Position numbers and translations under genes: made by a program. The notes beneath the pieces are model-generated. The model made no database searches. It was not told where the DNA came from and worked only from the letters and a program-made list of their open reading frames with translations. This document shows, in pieces, positions 18,436-27,108 of a stretch of 64,000 nt of DNA. The DNA lies in assembly GCA_033851545.1 (NCBI GenBank), contig JAWWOO010000097.1, forward strand, positions 29,144 to 93,143, given 5' to 3'. The stretch's first letter is position 1; every line of letters begins with the position of its first letter. This DNA is from JAWWOL01 sp033851545 (GTDB taxonomy: Bacteria; Actinomycetota; Actinomycetes; JAWWOL01).

Positions 18436-19889
18436 TAGGCCCGGCCGAAGATGACCCGCTTGCCGTACGCGGACGGTTCGCCGCAGTGGACGCACACGCC
18501 GGTCTCCTCGGGTCCATCCGTCGGGATGTTGCGCGGCGTCGCCTGCGTCTCCGCCTTGATGTCGTCCTCGCACGTCGGCCGCCCGCAGTGGAACGCGACC
18601 GCCCAACCGGTCGCGACCGCTGCCACGAAGGCGTCCCAGTCGTCGACGACCACGGTGTTGTCGTCGCGGAACCGTGCAGCCCTCGCCAGCAGAAAGTCCT
18701 GGTACGCCTCGAGAATCGTGGGCAGCTCCCCCACCACCTTGTCCAGCGGCAGCTGCTGCTTGCCCTCCTCCGGGTCGGCAGTCAACCGCTTGGCCATCGT
18801 GACGATGCCGGCCTCGAGGTCGCGCGGCCCGAGCTCGAGCCGCAGCGGGACGCCCTTCATCTCCCAGTCGTTGAACTTGAACCCCGGCGACACCTGCGGC
18901 CGGTCGTCGACATGCACCCGCATGCCGGCGGCCTTGATGTCGGCCGCGAGCTCATGCGCTGCGGCGGCAGCAGCCTCCCCGCCCTCACCCCGGCCGATCG
19001 GCACGATGACCACCTGGTACGGGGCCAGCTTGGGCGGCAGCACGAGGCCCTTGTCGTCGCCGTGGGTCATGATGACCGCGCCGATCATCCGGGTGCTCAT
19101 GCCCCATGACGTCGTGTAGCAGAGCTGCTCGGCGCCGGTGGCGTCGGTGTACTTGATGCCGAACGCCTTGGCGAAGTTCGTCCCCAGGTAGTGCGACGTG
19201 CCGGCCTGCAGGGCCCGGCCGTCACGCATCATCCCCTCGATCGAGAAGGTCCGCACCGCGCCGGCGAACCGTTCGCCCGGGGTCTTTTCCCCTGGTACGA
19301 CGGGGATCGCGGCGACGTCTCGGGCCACGGCCTGGTAGAAGTCGAGCGCCAGCATGGTCTCGCGCATCGCGTCGGCCTCGTCGGCGTGCGCCGTGTGCCC
19401 CTCCTGCCAGAGGAACTCGGTGGTGCGCAGGAACATCCGCGGCCGCAGCTCCCAGCGCACCACGTTGGCCCACTGGTTGAGCAGCAGCGGGAGGTCGCGG
19501 TGGCTGGAGATCCACTTGGCCATGAACTCGCCGATGACCGTCTCCGACGTGGGCCGTACGACCAGCGGCTCCTCGAGCTGCTTGCCGCCGGCATGCGTGA
19601 CGACGGCGAGCTCCGGTGCGAAGCCCTCGACGTGCTCGGCCTCGCGCTTGAGGTAGGACTCCGGGATGAACAGCGGGAAGTAGGCGTTCTGGTGCCCGGT
19701 GTCCTTGATCCGCCCGTCGAGGTCGGCCTGGATCAGCTCCCAGATCCGGTAGCCGTACGGCCGGATGACCATCGTGCCCTTGGCCGGGCCACGGTCGACC
19801 AGCTCGGCCCGGATCACCAGGTCGTTGTACCAACCGGAGAAGTCCTCGGACTGGGGGATGACTGCCTTTTCATCACGCTGTTTCGCCAC
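18432..19889 (-). CDS. proS: Prolyl-tRNA synthetase, short (archaeal/eukaryote-like) type
   Basis: 485 residues, the shorter ProS class without the bacterial editing insertion. Class II motifs: RPTSETVIGEFMAKWI, the motif-2 region WELRPRMFLRTTEFLWQEGH, and GTSHYLGTNFAKAFGI. An anticodon-binding domain follows (YQVVIVPIGRG...), then a C-terminal zinc domain with paired cysteines (FHCGRPTCED...VCVHCGEPS) ending in the conserved GRAY. It charges tRNA-Pro. Nothing in the window suggests a second proS. Confidence 0.97.
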   Translation of the reverse strand: MAKQRDEKAVIPQSEDFSGWYNDLVIRAELVDRGPAKGTMVIRPYGYRIWELIQADLDGRIKDTGHQNAYFPLFIPESYLKREAEHVEGFAPELAVVTHAGGKQLEEPLVVRPTSETVIGEFMAKWISSHRDLPLLLNQWANVVRWELRPRMFLRTTEFLWQEGHTAHADEADAMRETMLALDFYQAVARDVAAIPVVPGEKTPGERFAGAVRTFSIEGMMRDGRALQAGTSHYLGTNFAKAFGIKYTDATGAEQLCYTTSWGMSTRMIGAVIMTHGDDKGLVLPPKLAPYQVVIVPIGRGEGGEAAAAAAHELAADIKAAGMRVHVDDRPQVSPGFKFNDWEMKGVPLRLELGPRDLEAGIVTMAKRLTADPEEGKQQLPLDKVVGELPTILEAYQDFLLARAARFRDDNTVVVDDWDAFVAAVATGWAVAFHCGRPTCEDDIKAETQATPRNIPTDGPEETGVCVHCGEPSAYGKRVIFGRAY

Positions 19890-19898
19890 CGCGCCAGG

Positions 19899-20300
19899 CT
19901 ACCGGGTGCCGATCGGGAGCCCTGCAGCCTGCCACGCGCGGAACCCGCCGACCAGGTCGGTGGCCCGGTGCAGACCCAGGTCCTGAAGGGCAGCCGCGGC
20001 GAGGCTCGAGGTGTAGCCCTCGTTGCAGAAGACCACGACGGCAACGTCGTGCGAGACCGCCTCGGGGATCCGGGCGTCGCTGGCCGGGTCGAGCCGCCAC
20101 TCCAGGACGTTGCGCTCGATGACCAGCGCCCCCGGGATGGTGCCCTCGAGCCGCTGGTTGAGCTCGGGCCGGATGTCCACCAGCAGCGCACCGCCGGCGA
20201 ACGCTGCCCAGGCCTCGAACGGGTCGAGCCGGTCCAGCCGGGAGCGGGCATCGGCCAGGACGGACGCGATCGTACGGGGACCGCCGTCGGTGACGGTCAC
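19899..20300 (-). CDS. Rhodanese-like sulfurtransferase
   Basis: 133 residues forming a single rhodanese domain. The active-site loop FCNEGYTSSLAA has the catalytic cysteine, and LLVDIRPELNQRLEGTIPGA is the typical N-terminal CH2A-like motif. It starts by a GTGA overlap with the end of the cysteine dioxygenase gene. Together they suggest a small sulfur-metabolism operon converting cysteine sulfur (cysteine to cysteine sulfinate, then sulfur transfer). The first ~25 residues are a short helical extension. Confidence 0.9.
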   Translation of the reverse strand: MTVTDGGPRTIASVLADARSRLDRLDPFEAWAAFAGGALLVDIRPELNQRLEGTIPGALVIERNVLEWRLDPASDARIPEAVSHDVAVVVFCNEGYTSSLAAAALQDLGLHRATDLVGGFRAWQAAGLPIGTR

Positions 20301-20806
20301 TTCGTCGACTCCGGCTCACGTCCGGTGACCGTGTGCGTGGGGGTCAGCGCCGACCCGTCCTGCCGGTAGTAGGTCATCGAGGCCAGCGGAGGGGAGTAGG
20401 CGTGGATGCTGATCGCCGGCAGGGACGCGACGTTTCGGACGTCATGGACGATGCCGGGGGCGACCCACTGGGTGCGGCCGGGTCGCAGCTCGGTCGGGGA
20501 CAGTCGGCCGGCGTCGAACCGGACCTCCTCGAGCGCACCCTGGACGACGGTGAACGCCGCCGTGGAGTCGCCGTGGTCGTGCAGCTCGGTGGTCTGGTCG
20601 CGCAGCCAGGTCAGCAGCCAGACGTCGGCGTCGACGTCGGTGTGCAGCCGGGTCCACCAGCGGCTGTCCGCGGAGAACCGGACCAGGGGCAGCCATTCGT
20701 CGGTGTCCTCCGCGTAGCCGCGGACGAGGTCGACAAGCTCTGGCAGGCCGAGGCGGCGGCCGAGCGTGGGGAAGGTCTCAGGGGAGGGCAGCGTGTCGAG
20801 AGTCAT
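20297..20806 (-). CDS. Cysteine dioxygenase family protein
   Basis: 169 residues from ATG 20804-20806 (an in-frame TTG at 20821 is an alternative). A cupin with the iron-binding ELHDHGDS (His-x-His) and the downstream APGIVHDVRN (third His), plus the typical LLTWLRDQTTELHDHG approach. It oxidises cysteine to cysteine sulfinic acid with O2. No Shine-Dalgarno sequence is visible before either start; a short leader frame with Cys codons lies about 60 bases upstream. It overlaps the rhodanese gene by 4 bases. Confidence 0.9.
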   Translation of the reverse strand: MTLDTLPSPETFPTLGRRLGLPELVDLVRGYAEDTDEWLPLVRFSADSRWWTRLHTDVDADVWLLTWLRDQTTELHDHGDSTAAFTVVQGALEEVRFDAGRLSPTELRPGRTQWVAPGIVHDVRNVASLPAISIHAYSPPLASMTYYRQDGSALTPTHTVTGREPESTK

Positions 20807-20863
20807 GAGAAGTCCAACCAAGTGAGGGAGATGTGCGGGACGCAGGGCTGGGGAAGGGCTGCG

Positions 20864-20941
20864 TCAGCGACAGGCTTGGTCGAACTGGTCACCGCGACGC
20901 CCGGCCCAGAAGGGCTCGAGGCACATTCGCTGCGGCATCAT
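20864..20941 (-). CDS. Possible leaderless leader peptide upstream of cysteine dioxygenase
   Basis: On the minus strand, TACTAG (20947-20952) is followed after 5 bases by ATG ATG, so transcription would start about at the ATG (leaderless, common in actinobacteria). The frame encodes 25 residues, MMPQRMCLEP...QACR, with Cys as residue 7 and again as the penultimate residue, then TGA. A TTGTCA lies 19 bases upstream of the -10. Short Cys-containing leaders are known before actinobacterial sulfur genes; here it may report cysteine supply to the cysteine dioxygenase gene. Coding status is unproven. Confidence 0.3.
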   Translation of the reverse strand: MMPQRMCLEPFWAGRRGDQFDQACR

Positions 20942-20979
20942 GTTGTCTAGTAAACAGGTAGGAATGGTTTCTGACAAGG

Positions 20980-22743
20980 TCAATCGGTTGACTCGGCCAG
21001 CTTCATCCAGGCTTCCTCGGCCTCGGTGCGGGCCACGTGCAGCGCCTTGAGCTCGGCGTCCAGCACGGTCACGGCGGCGAAGTCGCTCGAGGAAGCCGCC
21101 ATCCTGGCGTGCAGCGCGGCCTCGTCCTTGTCGAACTTCTGGATCTGCCGCTCCAGCCGCGACATCTCCTTGCGGGCGGCCCGACTGTCCCCCGCCGACT
21201 TCGCCGGGGCGGACGCCTTGGCTCCGGGACCGGCGGCAGCGCGTACGACCTGACGACGCTCGAGGTAGTCCTCGACCCCGCCCGGCAGCTCGACCAGGTG
21301 CCCGTCACCGAGCAGCGCGACCGTGCGGTCGGTGACCCGCTCGAGGAAGTAGCGGTCGTGGGAGACGACCAGGAGCACCCCTGGCCACGAGTCGAGCAGG
21401 TCCTCGAGCGCGGTGAGCGTGTCGATGTCGAGGTCGTTGGTCGGCTCGTCGAGCATCAGCACGTTGGGTTCGGTGAGCAGCAGCCGCATCAGCTGCAGCC
21501 GCCGCCGCTCGCCGCCGGAGAGCTCGCCGACCCGGGTCCACTGCCGCTGCCCGGTGAAACCGAACCGCTCGAGCAGCTGGGAGGCGGTCATCTGCCGGCC
21601 CTTGCCGAGCTCGATGACCTTGGCGACGTCCTCGACCGCCTCGAGGACCCGCAGCGACGGATCGAGCTCGGTTACCTCCTGCGAGAGGTAGGCCAGCTTG
21701 ACCGTCTGGCCGACCTTGACCACACCGGAGTCGGGCTTGCGCGAGCCCTCGAGCAGCCGCAGCAGGGTCGTCTTGCCGGCACCGTTGACGCCGACCACAC
21801 CGAACCGGTCGCCGGGGCCGACCCGCCACGTGACGTGGTCGAGCAGCGTGCGCGCGGGGATGGCCACGGTGACGTCCTCGGCGTCATAGACGGTCTTGCC
21901 GAGCCGGGCCATCGCGAACTTCTGCAGCTCGACGCTGTCACGTGCCGGCGGCTCGTCCGCGATCAGCGCGTTGGCCGCGTCGATCCGGAACCGGGGCTTG
22001 GAGGTTCGGGCGGGCGGGCCGCGCCGCAGCCAGGCCAGCTCCTTGCGCATGAGGTTCTGCCGGCGGTCCTCGTTGACCGAGGCGATCCGGTCGCGCTCGG
22101 CCCGGGCCAGCACGTAGGCGGAGTAGCCACCCTCGTAGGAGTTGACCGCCCCGTCGACGACCTCCCAGGTCATGTCGCAGACTTCGTCGAGGAACCAGCG
22201 ATCGTGGGTGACGACCACGAGCGAACCACGCCACGTCTTGAGATGGCTTGCCAGCCAGGCAATTCCCTCGACGTCGAGGTGGTTCGTCGGTTCGTCGAGG
22301 ATCAGCAGGCCCGGCTGCGACACCAGCATCGAGGCCAGCGCGGCCCGGCGGCGCTCGCCGCCGGAGAGCGTGTCGACGACCGACTCGAGGCCGTTCGGCA
22401 GGTCGAGAAGCCCTAGCCCTTCGACGATCCCACGCAGGGCGGCGTCGGCGGCCCACTCGTGCTCTGCCATCTCACCGACGACGACCGAGCGCACGGTGGC
22501 GCCCCGGGGCAGCGGCGCCTGCTGGGAGAGCAGGGCCACCTGAAGCCCGCCGGTGTGCGTCACCCGACCGGCGTCAGGCTGCTCGACCTGCGCCAGAAGC
22601 CTTACCAGCGTGGTCTTTCCGCCCCCGTTGCGTCCGACCACGCCGATCCGCGAGCGCTCGTCGATGCCGAGGGAGACCGCGTCGAGCAGGGTACGGGTGC
22701 CGTACGACTTGGTCACCTGCTCGAGGTTGACAAGGTTGGCCAT
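20980..22743 (-). CDS. ABC-F family ATP-binding protein
   Basis: 587 residues from ATG 22741-22743. Two ABC ATPase domains joined by a linker and no membrane segments, as in ABC-F translation factors. Domain 1 has Walker A GRNGGGKTTLVR, signature LSGGERRRAAL and Walker B LLILDEPTNHLD. Domain 2 has GVNGAGKTTLLR, LSGGERRRLQL and VLMLDEPTNDLD. A C-terminal coiled-coil (RAARKEMSRLERQIQKFDKD) ends the protein. Probably ribosome-associated. Its ATG shares one base with the ispE stop (TGATG), so the two are coupled. Confidence 0.95.
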   Translation of the reverse strand: MANLVNLEQVTKSYGTRTLLDAVSLGIDERSRIGVVGRNGGGKTTLVRLLAQVEQPDAGRVTHTGGLQVALLSQQAPLPRGATVRSVVVGEMAEHEWAADAALRGIVEGLGLLDLPNGLESVVDTLSGGERRRAALASMLVSQPGLLILDEPTNHLDVEGIAWLASHLKTWRGSLVVVTHDRWFLDEVCDMTWEVVDGAVNSYEGGYSAYVLARAERDRIASVNEDRRQNLMRKELAWLRRGPPARTSKPRFRIDAANALIADEPPARDSVELQKFAMARLGKTVYDAEDVTVAIPARTLLDHVTWRVGPGDRFGVVGVNGAGKTTLLRLLEGSRKPDSGVVKVGQTVKLAYLSQEVTELDPSLRVLEAVEDVAKVIELGKGRQMTASQLLERFGFTGQRQWTRVGELSGGERRRLQLMRLLLTEPNVLMLDEPTNDLDIDTLTALEDLLDSWPGVLLVVSHDRYFLERVTDRTVALLGDGHLVELPGGVEDYLERRQVVRAAAGPGAKASAPAKSAGDSRAARKEMSRLERQIQKFDKDEAALHARMAASSSDFAAVTVLDAELKALHVARTEAEEAWMKLAESTD

Positions 22744-23690
22744 CAGATCTCCGTCGCGACGATGCGGGCGCCGTGGACGGGTCCATGGGCAGTGCGGACC
22801 GCGCGGCACACACCGGCGGCGGACAGGGAGGCAGCGAGGCTCAACGCATCGGCGGCCGATGGGACAAGGAAAGCACAGGTGGGCCCGGAGCCGGACACCA
22901 CCGACCCCAGGGCACCCAGCTCACGGCCGGCCTCGAGGGTGCGCCGCAACCCGGGGCGGAGCCGGATCGCGGCCACCTGCAGGTCGTTGACGAGCGCGGC
23001 GCCGAGCGCCTTGGCATTGCCGCTGCGCAGGGCCGCGAAGACGGCGTCCGGCGATGGCACGGGCCGCGGGTCGGCTCCCGCTCGCCAGGCGTCGAGCTCG
23101 GCGTAGACCGCCGGGGTCGGCAGGCCGCCGTCGGCGAGGGCGAACACCCAGTGGTAGTCACCGCGGGCCAGGACCGAGGTGAGCTGCTCGCCGCGGCCGA
23201 CGCCCAGCGCCGTGCCTCCGTGCAGGGCGAACGGCACGTCGCTGCCCAGCTCGGCGGCCAGCTCTTCGAGCGCCTCGCGGGTCAGCCCGGCACCCCACAG
23301 CGCGTCCAGGGCGACCAGCGTCCCTGCCGCGTCGGCGCTGCCGCCGGCCATGCCGCCGGCGACCGGGATGCCCTTGTGCAGGGCGACGTGGACGTCCGGC
23401 TCGATGCCCAGACGCCGCCCCAGCAACCGCGCTGCCCGTACGGCCAGGTTGGTGCCGTCGAGCGGTACGTCGGTCTCACCCTCCCCGGTGACCTCGACGG
23501 TGAGCCCGTCGGACTCCCAGACGGTGACCTCGTCGAACAGGGAGACCGCGTGGAAGACCGTGGTCAGCTCGTGGAAACCGTCGTCACGTAGCAGCCCGCA
23601 ACCCAGGAACAGGTTGACCTTGGCCGGCACCCGTACCGTGACGGTGGTGTCGGCGGTCGGCACGGCGAACAGGTCGGCTCCTCGGGGCAT
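22743..23690 (-). CDS. ispE: 4-diphosphocytidyl-2-C-methyl-D-erythritol kinase
   Basis: 315 residues. A GHMP kinase of the MEP isoprenoid pathway phosphorylating CDP-ME. Motifs: VRVPAKVNLFLGCG near the start, the ATP loop KGIPVAGGMAGGSADAAGTL, and the C-terminal GSVVSGSGPTCAFL. The ATG at 23690 has no clear Shine-Dalgarno; GAGGAG just inside the frame could serve a GTG about 9 codons later. In related genomes ispE follows ksgA; here they are separated by about 12 kb of secreted-protein and amino-sugar genes. Confidence 0.96.
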   Translation of the reverse strand: MPRGADLFAVPTADTTVTVRVPAKVNLFLGCGLLRDDGFHELTTVFHAVSLFDEVTVWESDGLTVEVTGEGETDVPLDGTNLAVRAARLLGRRLGIEPDVHVALHKGIPVAGGMAGGSADAAGTLVALDALWGAGLTREALEELAAELGSDVPFALHGGTALGVGRGEQLTSVLARGDYHWVFALADGGLPTPAVYAELDAWRAGADPRPVPSPDAVFAALRSGNAKALGAALVNDLQVAAIRLRPGLRRTLEAGRELGALGSVVSGSGPTCAFLVPSAADALSLAASLSAAGVCRAVRTAHGPVHGARIVATEI

Positions 23691-23742
23691 CGGCGGGGGC
23701 CTGCGGACGGTACGGCCTCTGGTCGATGCTACGCAGCCGGTG

Positions 23743-24846
23743 TCAGGCGACCATCACGCCGTAGACATGGGCAGCGCTCGTCCACACCACGGCACCGGCC
23801 GCGCAGTGCGGCGCGATCCCGGCCAGCACGGGGGCAGCGGTGGTGTCGTTGCGGACGAGGTGGCGGACCCACGTCCCTGAGAACAACGTGTCCACGTAGA
23901 GCTTGCCGGCGACCTCGGTGTCGGCCTGGAAGCCGACGTAGAGCCGGCCGCAGCTCAGCGCCAGCCGTGGGTTGGTGACCGGCGCGCTGCCCGGCGCCTG
24001 GGGCAGGGCGACCTGGTGCAGCGCCACGGGGCCCGAGGGGCCGGCGGTCGTGGCCAGCCGGACGGTGCGCCCGTGCATCCAGGCGAGATAGCTGAAGGAC
24101 CCGGCCTTGATGAGGTTCGCCGCCGGGTTCTCGACGCCGGAGTCGATCTCGCGCGCGGTGAACCGCCGGGTGCCGTGCCCGAGCATGAGGTGGTAGCCCG
24201 AGGAGGTGTGCCGGGAGAACGCCAGCACGTAGTCCGACCCGGTCGCGGCAGGCGCGAGGGAGACAGCGCTGTCGTCGACCCCGGCGCCGGCCGGCAGGAT
24301 CCGGTCCTTGGGCGAGGTGACGTAGTTGCGCGAGCCGGCGGCGTGGATGCCGAAGCCACCGGAGGCCTTGGGCTCGGTCCAGACAGCGAACCACAGGCCG
24401 CCGCGTGCGGCGATCGACCCGTCGAGGCCGCCGCCGACCGCGGCGGAGAGCAGGTTGCCGTGTGTGAAGACGCCGTCGTGGCCGACCTTGGTCACCCGTA
24501 CGCCGTCCGTCGCCCGGTAGAGCAGGTAGGTCGACTGCGCGTCCTGGGTGGTGGCCAGCACCATCCCGCGGTACGGGGTCGGGACCGTGCGCCAGCCTCC
24601 CGGTGCGATCCGGTTGGTCACGTAGTCGATGACGTCGCTGCCGCAGCCGGTCTCGACGAAGCCGCGCACCTGCCCGTCCGGCGCAGGGCTCACGCTGGCC
24701 GTCGGTGTGGTCGTGCAGGTGGTGGTGACAAGAACCACATGGCCGACGGCAGCGCCGGCCGGACCGGCGGCCACGGCAACGGTTCCTGCTGCGCAGACAA
24801 TGCTCACGGTGGCGGCTACGCGATGGGACATGCTGCGCAGGTTCAT
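23743..24846 (-). CDS. Secreted protein of unknown function
   Basis: 367 residues with a clear signal peptide (MNLRSMSHRVAATVSIVCAA, cleavage near GPAGA). The mature part has repeated beta-strand stretches ending in W/F-x-V patterns (GLWFAVWTEPKAS, DYVLAFSRHTSSGYHLM, FSYLAWMHGRTVRLAT, LYVGFQADTE), as in a beta-propeller or sialidase-like fold. No catalytic motif is recognised. Four cysteines (two near each end) suggest disulfides. It stands between ispE and nagA on the minus strand, with about 50-base gaps on either side. A link to the sugar locus is possible but not shown. Confidence 0.75.
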   Translation of the reverse strand: MNLRSMSHRVAATVSIVCAAGTVAVAAGPAGAAVGHVVLVTTTCTTTPTASVSPAPDGQVRGFVETGCGSDVIDYVTNRIAPGGWRTVPTPYRGMVLATTQDAQSTYLLYRATDGVRVTKVGHDGVFTHGNLLSAAVGGGLDGSIAARGGLWFAVWTEPKASGGFGIHAAGSRNYVTSPKDRILPAGAGVDDSAVSLAPAATGSDYVLAFSRHTSSGYHLMLGHGTRRFTAREIDSGVENPAANLIKAGSFSYLAWMHGRTVRLATTAGPSGPVALHQVALPQAPGSAPVTNPRLALSCGRLYVGFQADTEVAGKLYVDTLFSGTWVRHLVRNDTTAAPVLAGIAPHCAAGAVVWTSAAHVYGVMVA

Positions 24847-24903
24847 GAGATGCCTCCCCGAAAAGGTGTAGGCACCGTTGTCCCGCGCCGCGGGCCCCGC
24901 TGT

Positions 24904-26079
24904 CTAGGTGTCACCCAGGACGAGATCGCCTGCACAGAGGACCGACTGCATCTCGAGCGTCGTGGCGCCCGGCTCCCACTTGTAGGTAATGAGGTCGGCC
25001 GGGGCACCTCGGACGAGACGCCCCCGGCCACCGACAATGTGCCCGGGGTTGAGCGTGGCCAGCCGTACGGCGGTCGACAGGCTGATGTCGGCCATTCCCA
25101 CCGCTGTCGCCACGCCGTCCGGCAGGGATCGGCTGGCGCCGGCGAGGTAGGGGGTACCGACGTGAGAAAGCCTGCCGTCGGCCGAGAGCTCGACCTGGTG
25201 GCCGATCGACGTGTCGTAGATCCCTGGGGCGAGGCCGGCTACGGCGGTGGCGTCCGACACCAGATGGGCGAGATGGTGGCCCTTCGCGCGCAGCATCACG
25301 CGGAAGACATCCGCGGGGAGGTGGTGCCCGTCCGCGATCAGTCCAGCCGAGAGTCGGTCATCGGCGAGCTGTGCCCAGATGTAGTTCGGGTGCCTTGGCA
25401 GGCTGATGTGGGCGCCGTTCCCGAGATGTGTCGACATGGTGGCACCCGCGTCCGCCGCACGCGTGATGTGTCCGGGCGAGGCATGGGTGTGGCCGATGGC
25501 GCAGCGGACGCGCTCTCGCGTTGCCTCGGCGATGAACTCGATCGCCCGGTCATCGTGCGGGGAGATGGTCACAGCCCCCACCAGGTCGCCGGAGGCTTTC
25601 TGCCATCGCCTGAGCTCACCGATGTCGGCCGGTCGCACCCACGTGAGGTCGTGGGCTCCCCGCGGACCGTCTTCGCTGGACAGGAATGGGCCCTCGACAT
25701 GCACGTAGGGCACCGAGTGGGCAACCCGAGGATCGGCGTCTCGGGCGTCCCTGACAGCCACCAGTGCTGCGCAGATCCGCTCCTCGGCAGCGGTCACGAT
25801 GGTGGGCACCACCGTGGTGACACCGATGCGGTTGAGCGATTGCACCAACGAAATGATCGTTTCCGGAGAGACATCAGCCGCGTTCACGTCGAACCCGTGA
25901 AAGCCGTTGACCTGAAGGTCTATCAACCCTGGTGAAAGCCAGACCTCTGTCGGCTCGTCAGTCCGCTCCATTTCGGTGACCCTGCCGTCGGCCACACGGA
26001 CCGCGAGCGGCCTGCCCGTAGCCGGATCGCGTCCGACGACCCGCCCGTCGAATCTGGCTCGGCTAGCGGCAACATTCAC
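24904..26079 (-). CDS. nagA: N-acetylglucosamine-6-phosphate deacetylase
   Basis: 391 residues from GTG 26077-26079. An amidohydrolase removing acetate from GlcNAc-6-P to give GlcN-6-P. Motifs: SPGLIDLQVNGFHGFDVN, the metal-binding HVEGPFLS, CAIGHTHASP, MSTHLGNGAH (family usually THLFNAM), IADGHHLP and LVSDAT with the catalytic Asp. 86 bases downstream of nagB, same strand; the pair finishes the ManNAc/GlcNAc route begun by the divergent operon. Confidence 0.93.
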   Translation of the reverse strand: MNVAASRARFDGRVVGRDPATGRPLAVRVADGRVTEMERTDEPTEVWLSPGLIDLQVNGFHGFDVNAADVSPETIISLVQSLNRIGVTTVVPTIVTAAEERICAALVAVRDARDADPRVAHSVPYVHVEGPFLSSEDGPRGAHDLTWVRPADIGELRRWQKASGDLVGAVTISPHDDRAIEFIAEATRERVRCAIGHTHASPGHITRAADAGATMSTHLGNGAHISLPRHPNYIWAQLADDRLSAGLIADGHHLPADVFRVMLRAKGHHLAHLVSDATAVAGLAPGIYDTSIGHQVELSADGRLSHVGTPYLAGASRSLPDGVATAVGMADISLSTAVRLATLNPGHIVGGRGRLVRGAPADLITYKWEPGATTLEMQSVLCAGDLVLGDT

Positions 26080-26165
26080 GGTGGCACCCCAGGAACGGTT
26101 GGTGAGGAAGGTCTCGATAACCCCGACTCGCCCCGGACGAGCCTACTGCGCCGGTCCGACGGGCC

Positions 26166-26951
26166 TTACCCGGCCGGGCGCCTCGGCGCTGACCCCGAAT
26201 CGAGATAGATCGTGCAGTTCGGGTGGGTCCGCAAAACGGTGGCCGGCACCTGTGGTCCTATCGGTCCGTACAGCGTGGCGGTCAAGGCTGCGCGCTTCTC
26301 CTCCCCCGGCACCATGCAAAACATCCTGTCGGCGGCCAGAAGTCGCGGAACCGTCAGGGTGATCGCCTGGCTCGGCACGTCCGCCAGCTCCGCGAAGCAC
26401 TCATCGTCCACCTGCTGCCGGCGGCTCTCGAGACTGAGCTCGACAACTTTCACGGCGACCGGATCGCTGAAATCGGCGGGTGGGTCGTTGAACGCAATGT
26501 GGCCGTTCACGCCGATGCCGAGGCAAGCGATGTCGATCGGCGCCTCGGCAAGAAGTTCGCCGTACGCTCGGCAGTCGTCGGCCGGGTTGTCACCCGGCAC
26601 GATGAGATGCGCCTTTCCAACAGGAACGTGGTCCAGCAGCACCTGCTTCAGCCACCGGCTGAAGAGCTGTGGAGCGTCTGGCGCCAGTCCGAGGTACTCG
26701 TCCATGTGAAAGGCGACGACCCGGGACCAGTCGATCTCAGGCTCCGCCGCGAGGGCAGCCAAGGTGGTGGCCTGACTTGGTGCGCAGGCAAAGATGATCC
26801 GCACCTCGCTCTGACGTTCGAGAAGGCCGATCATCGTGCCAGCAATCTCGGCTGCGGCCGTGCGTCCGAGCTCGTCCCGGTCACGGGACCACCGGACGGC
26901 AGGACGGCGCTCTTCCACAGCAGTGGTTATCTCGTCTCCCGGGCTTGTCAA
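26166..26951 (-). CDS. nagB: Glucosamine-6-phosphate deaminase
   Basis: 261 residues from TTG 26949-26951, which has AAAGGA six bases upstream; GTG 26964-26966 is an alternative that would place that site inside the gene. Converts GlcN-6-P to fructose-6-P and ammonia. Motifs: FACAPSQATTLAAL (substrate loop), VAFHMDEYLGL with the catalytic Asp, LGIGVNGHIAFNDP and VPGEEKRAAL. Promoter region 26952-27108 contains a LacI-type palindrome. Cotranscribed with nagA. Confidence 0.93.
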   Translation of the reverse strand: MTSPGDEITTAVEERRPAVRWSRDRDELGRTAAAEIAGTMIGLLERQSEVRIIFACAPSQATTLAALAAEPEIDWSRVVAFHMDEYLGLAPDAPQLFSRWLKQVLLDHVPVGKAHLIVPGDNPADDCRAYGELLAEAPIDIACLGIGVNGHIAFNDPPADFSDPVAVKVVELSLESRRQQVDDECFAELADVPSQAITLTVPRLLAADRMFCMVPGEEKRAALTATLYGPIGPQVPATVLRTHPNCTIYLDSGSAPRRPAG

Positions 26952-27051
26952 GAAAGTTCCTTTCACGGGCTCGCAGGAGGCTGTCGTGGACGTTGGCCCC
27001 AGGGCACGTCTGCTCGGCCGGCCTCCATCGGGTTCCGGTGCGAGCCTGCCA

Positions 27052-27065
27052 TGCAACCGGGTGCA
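27052..27065 (-). promoter_or_regulatory. LacI-type operator before nagB
   Basis: TGCAACCGGGTGCA is a near-perfect palindrome (one mismatched pair) centred on CG. It shares GCAACCGG with the perfect palindrome in the divergent sugar operon promoter. On the minus strand, TTGACC lies immediately before it, so a bound repressor would cover the spacer of the nagBA promoter. Confidence 0.55.
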
Positions 27066-27108
27066 GGTCAAGACGATCCGAAGGCAAGGCCCTCACCACG
27101 AGGGGCGG

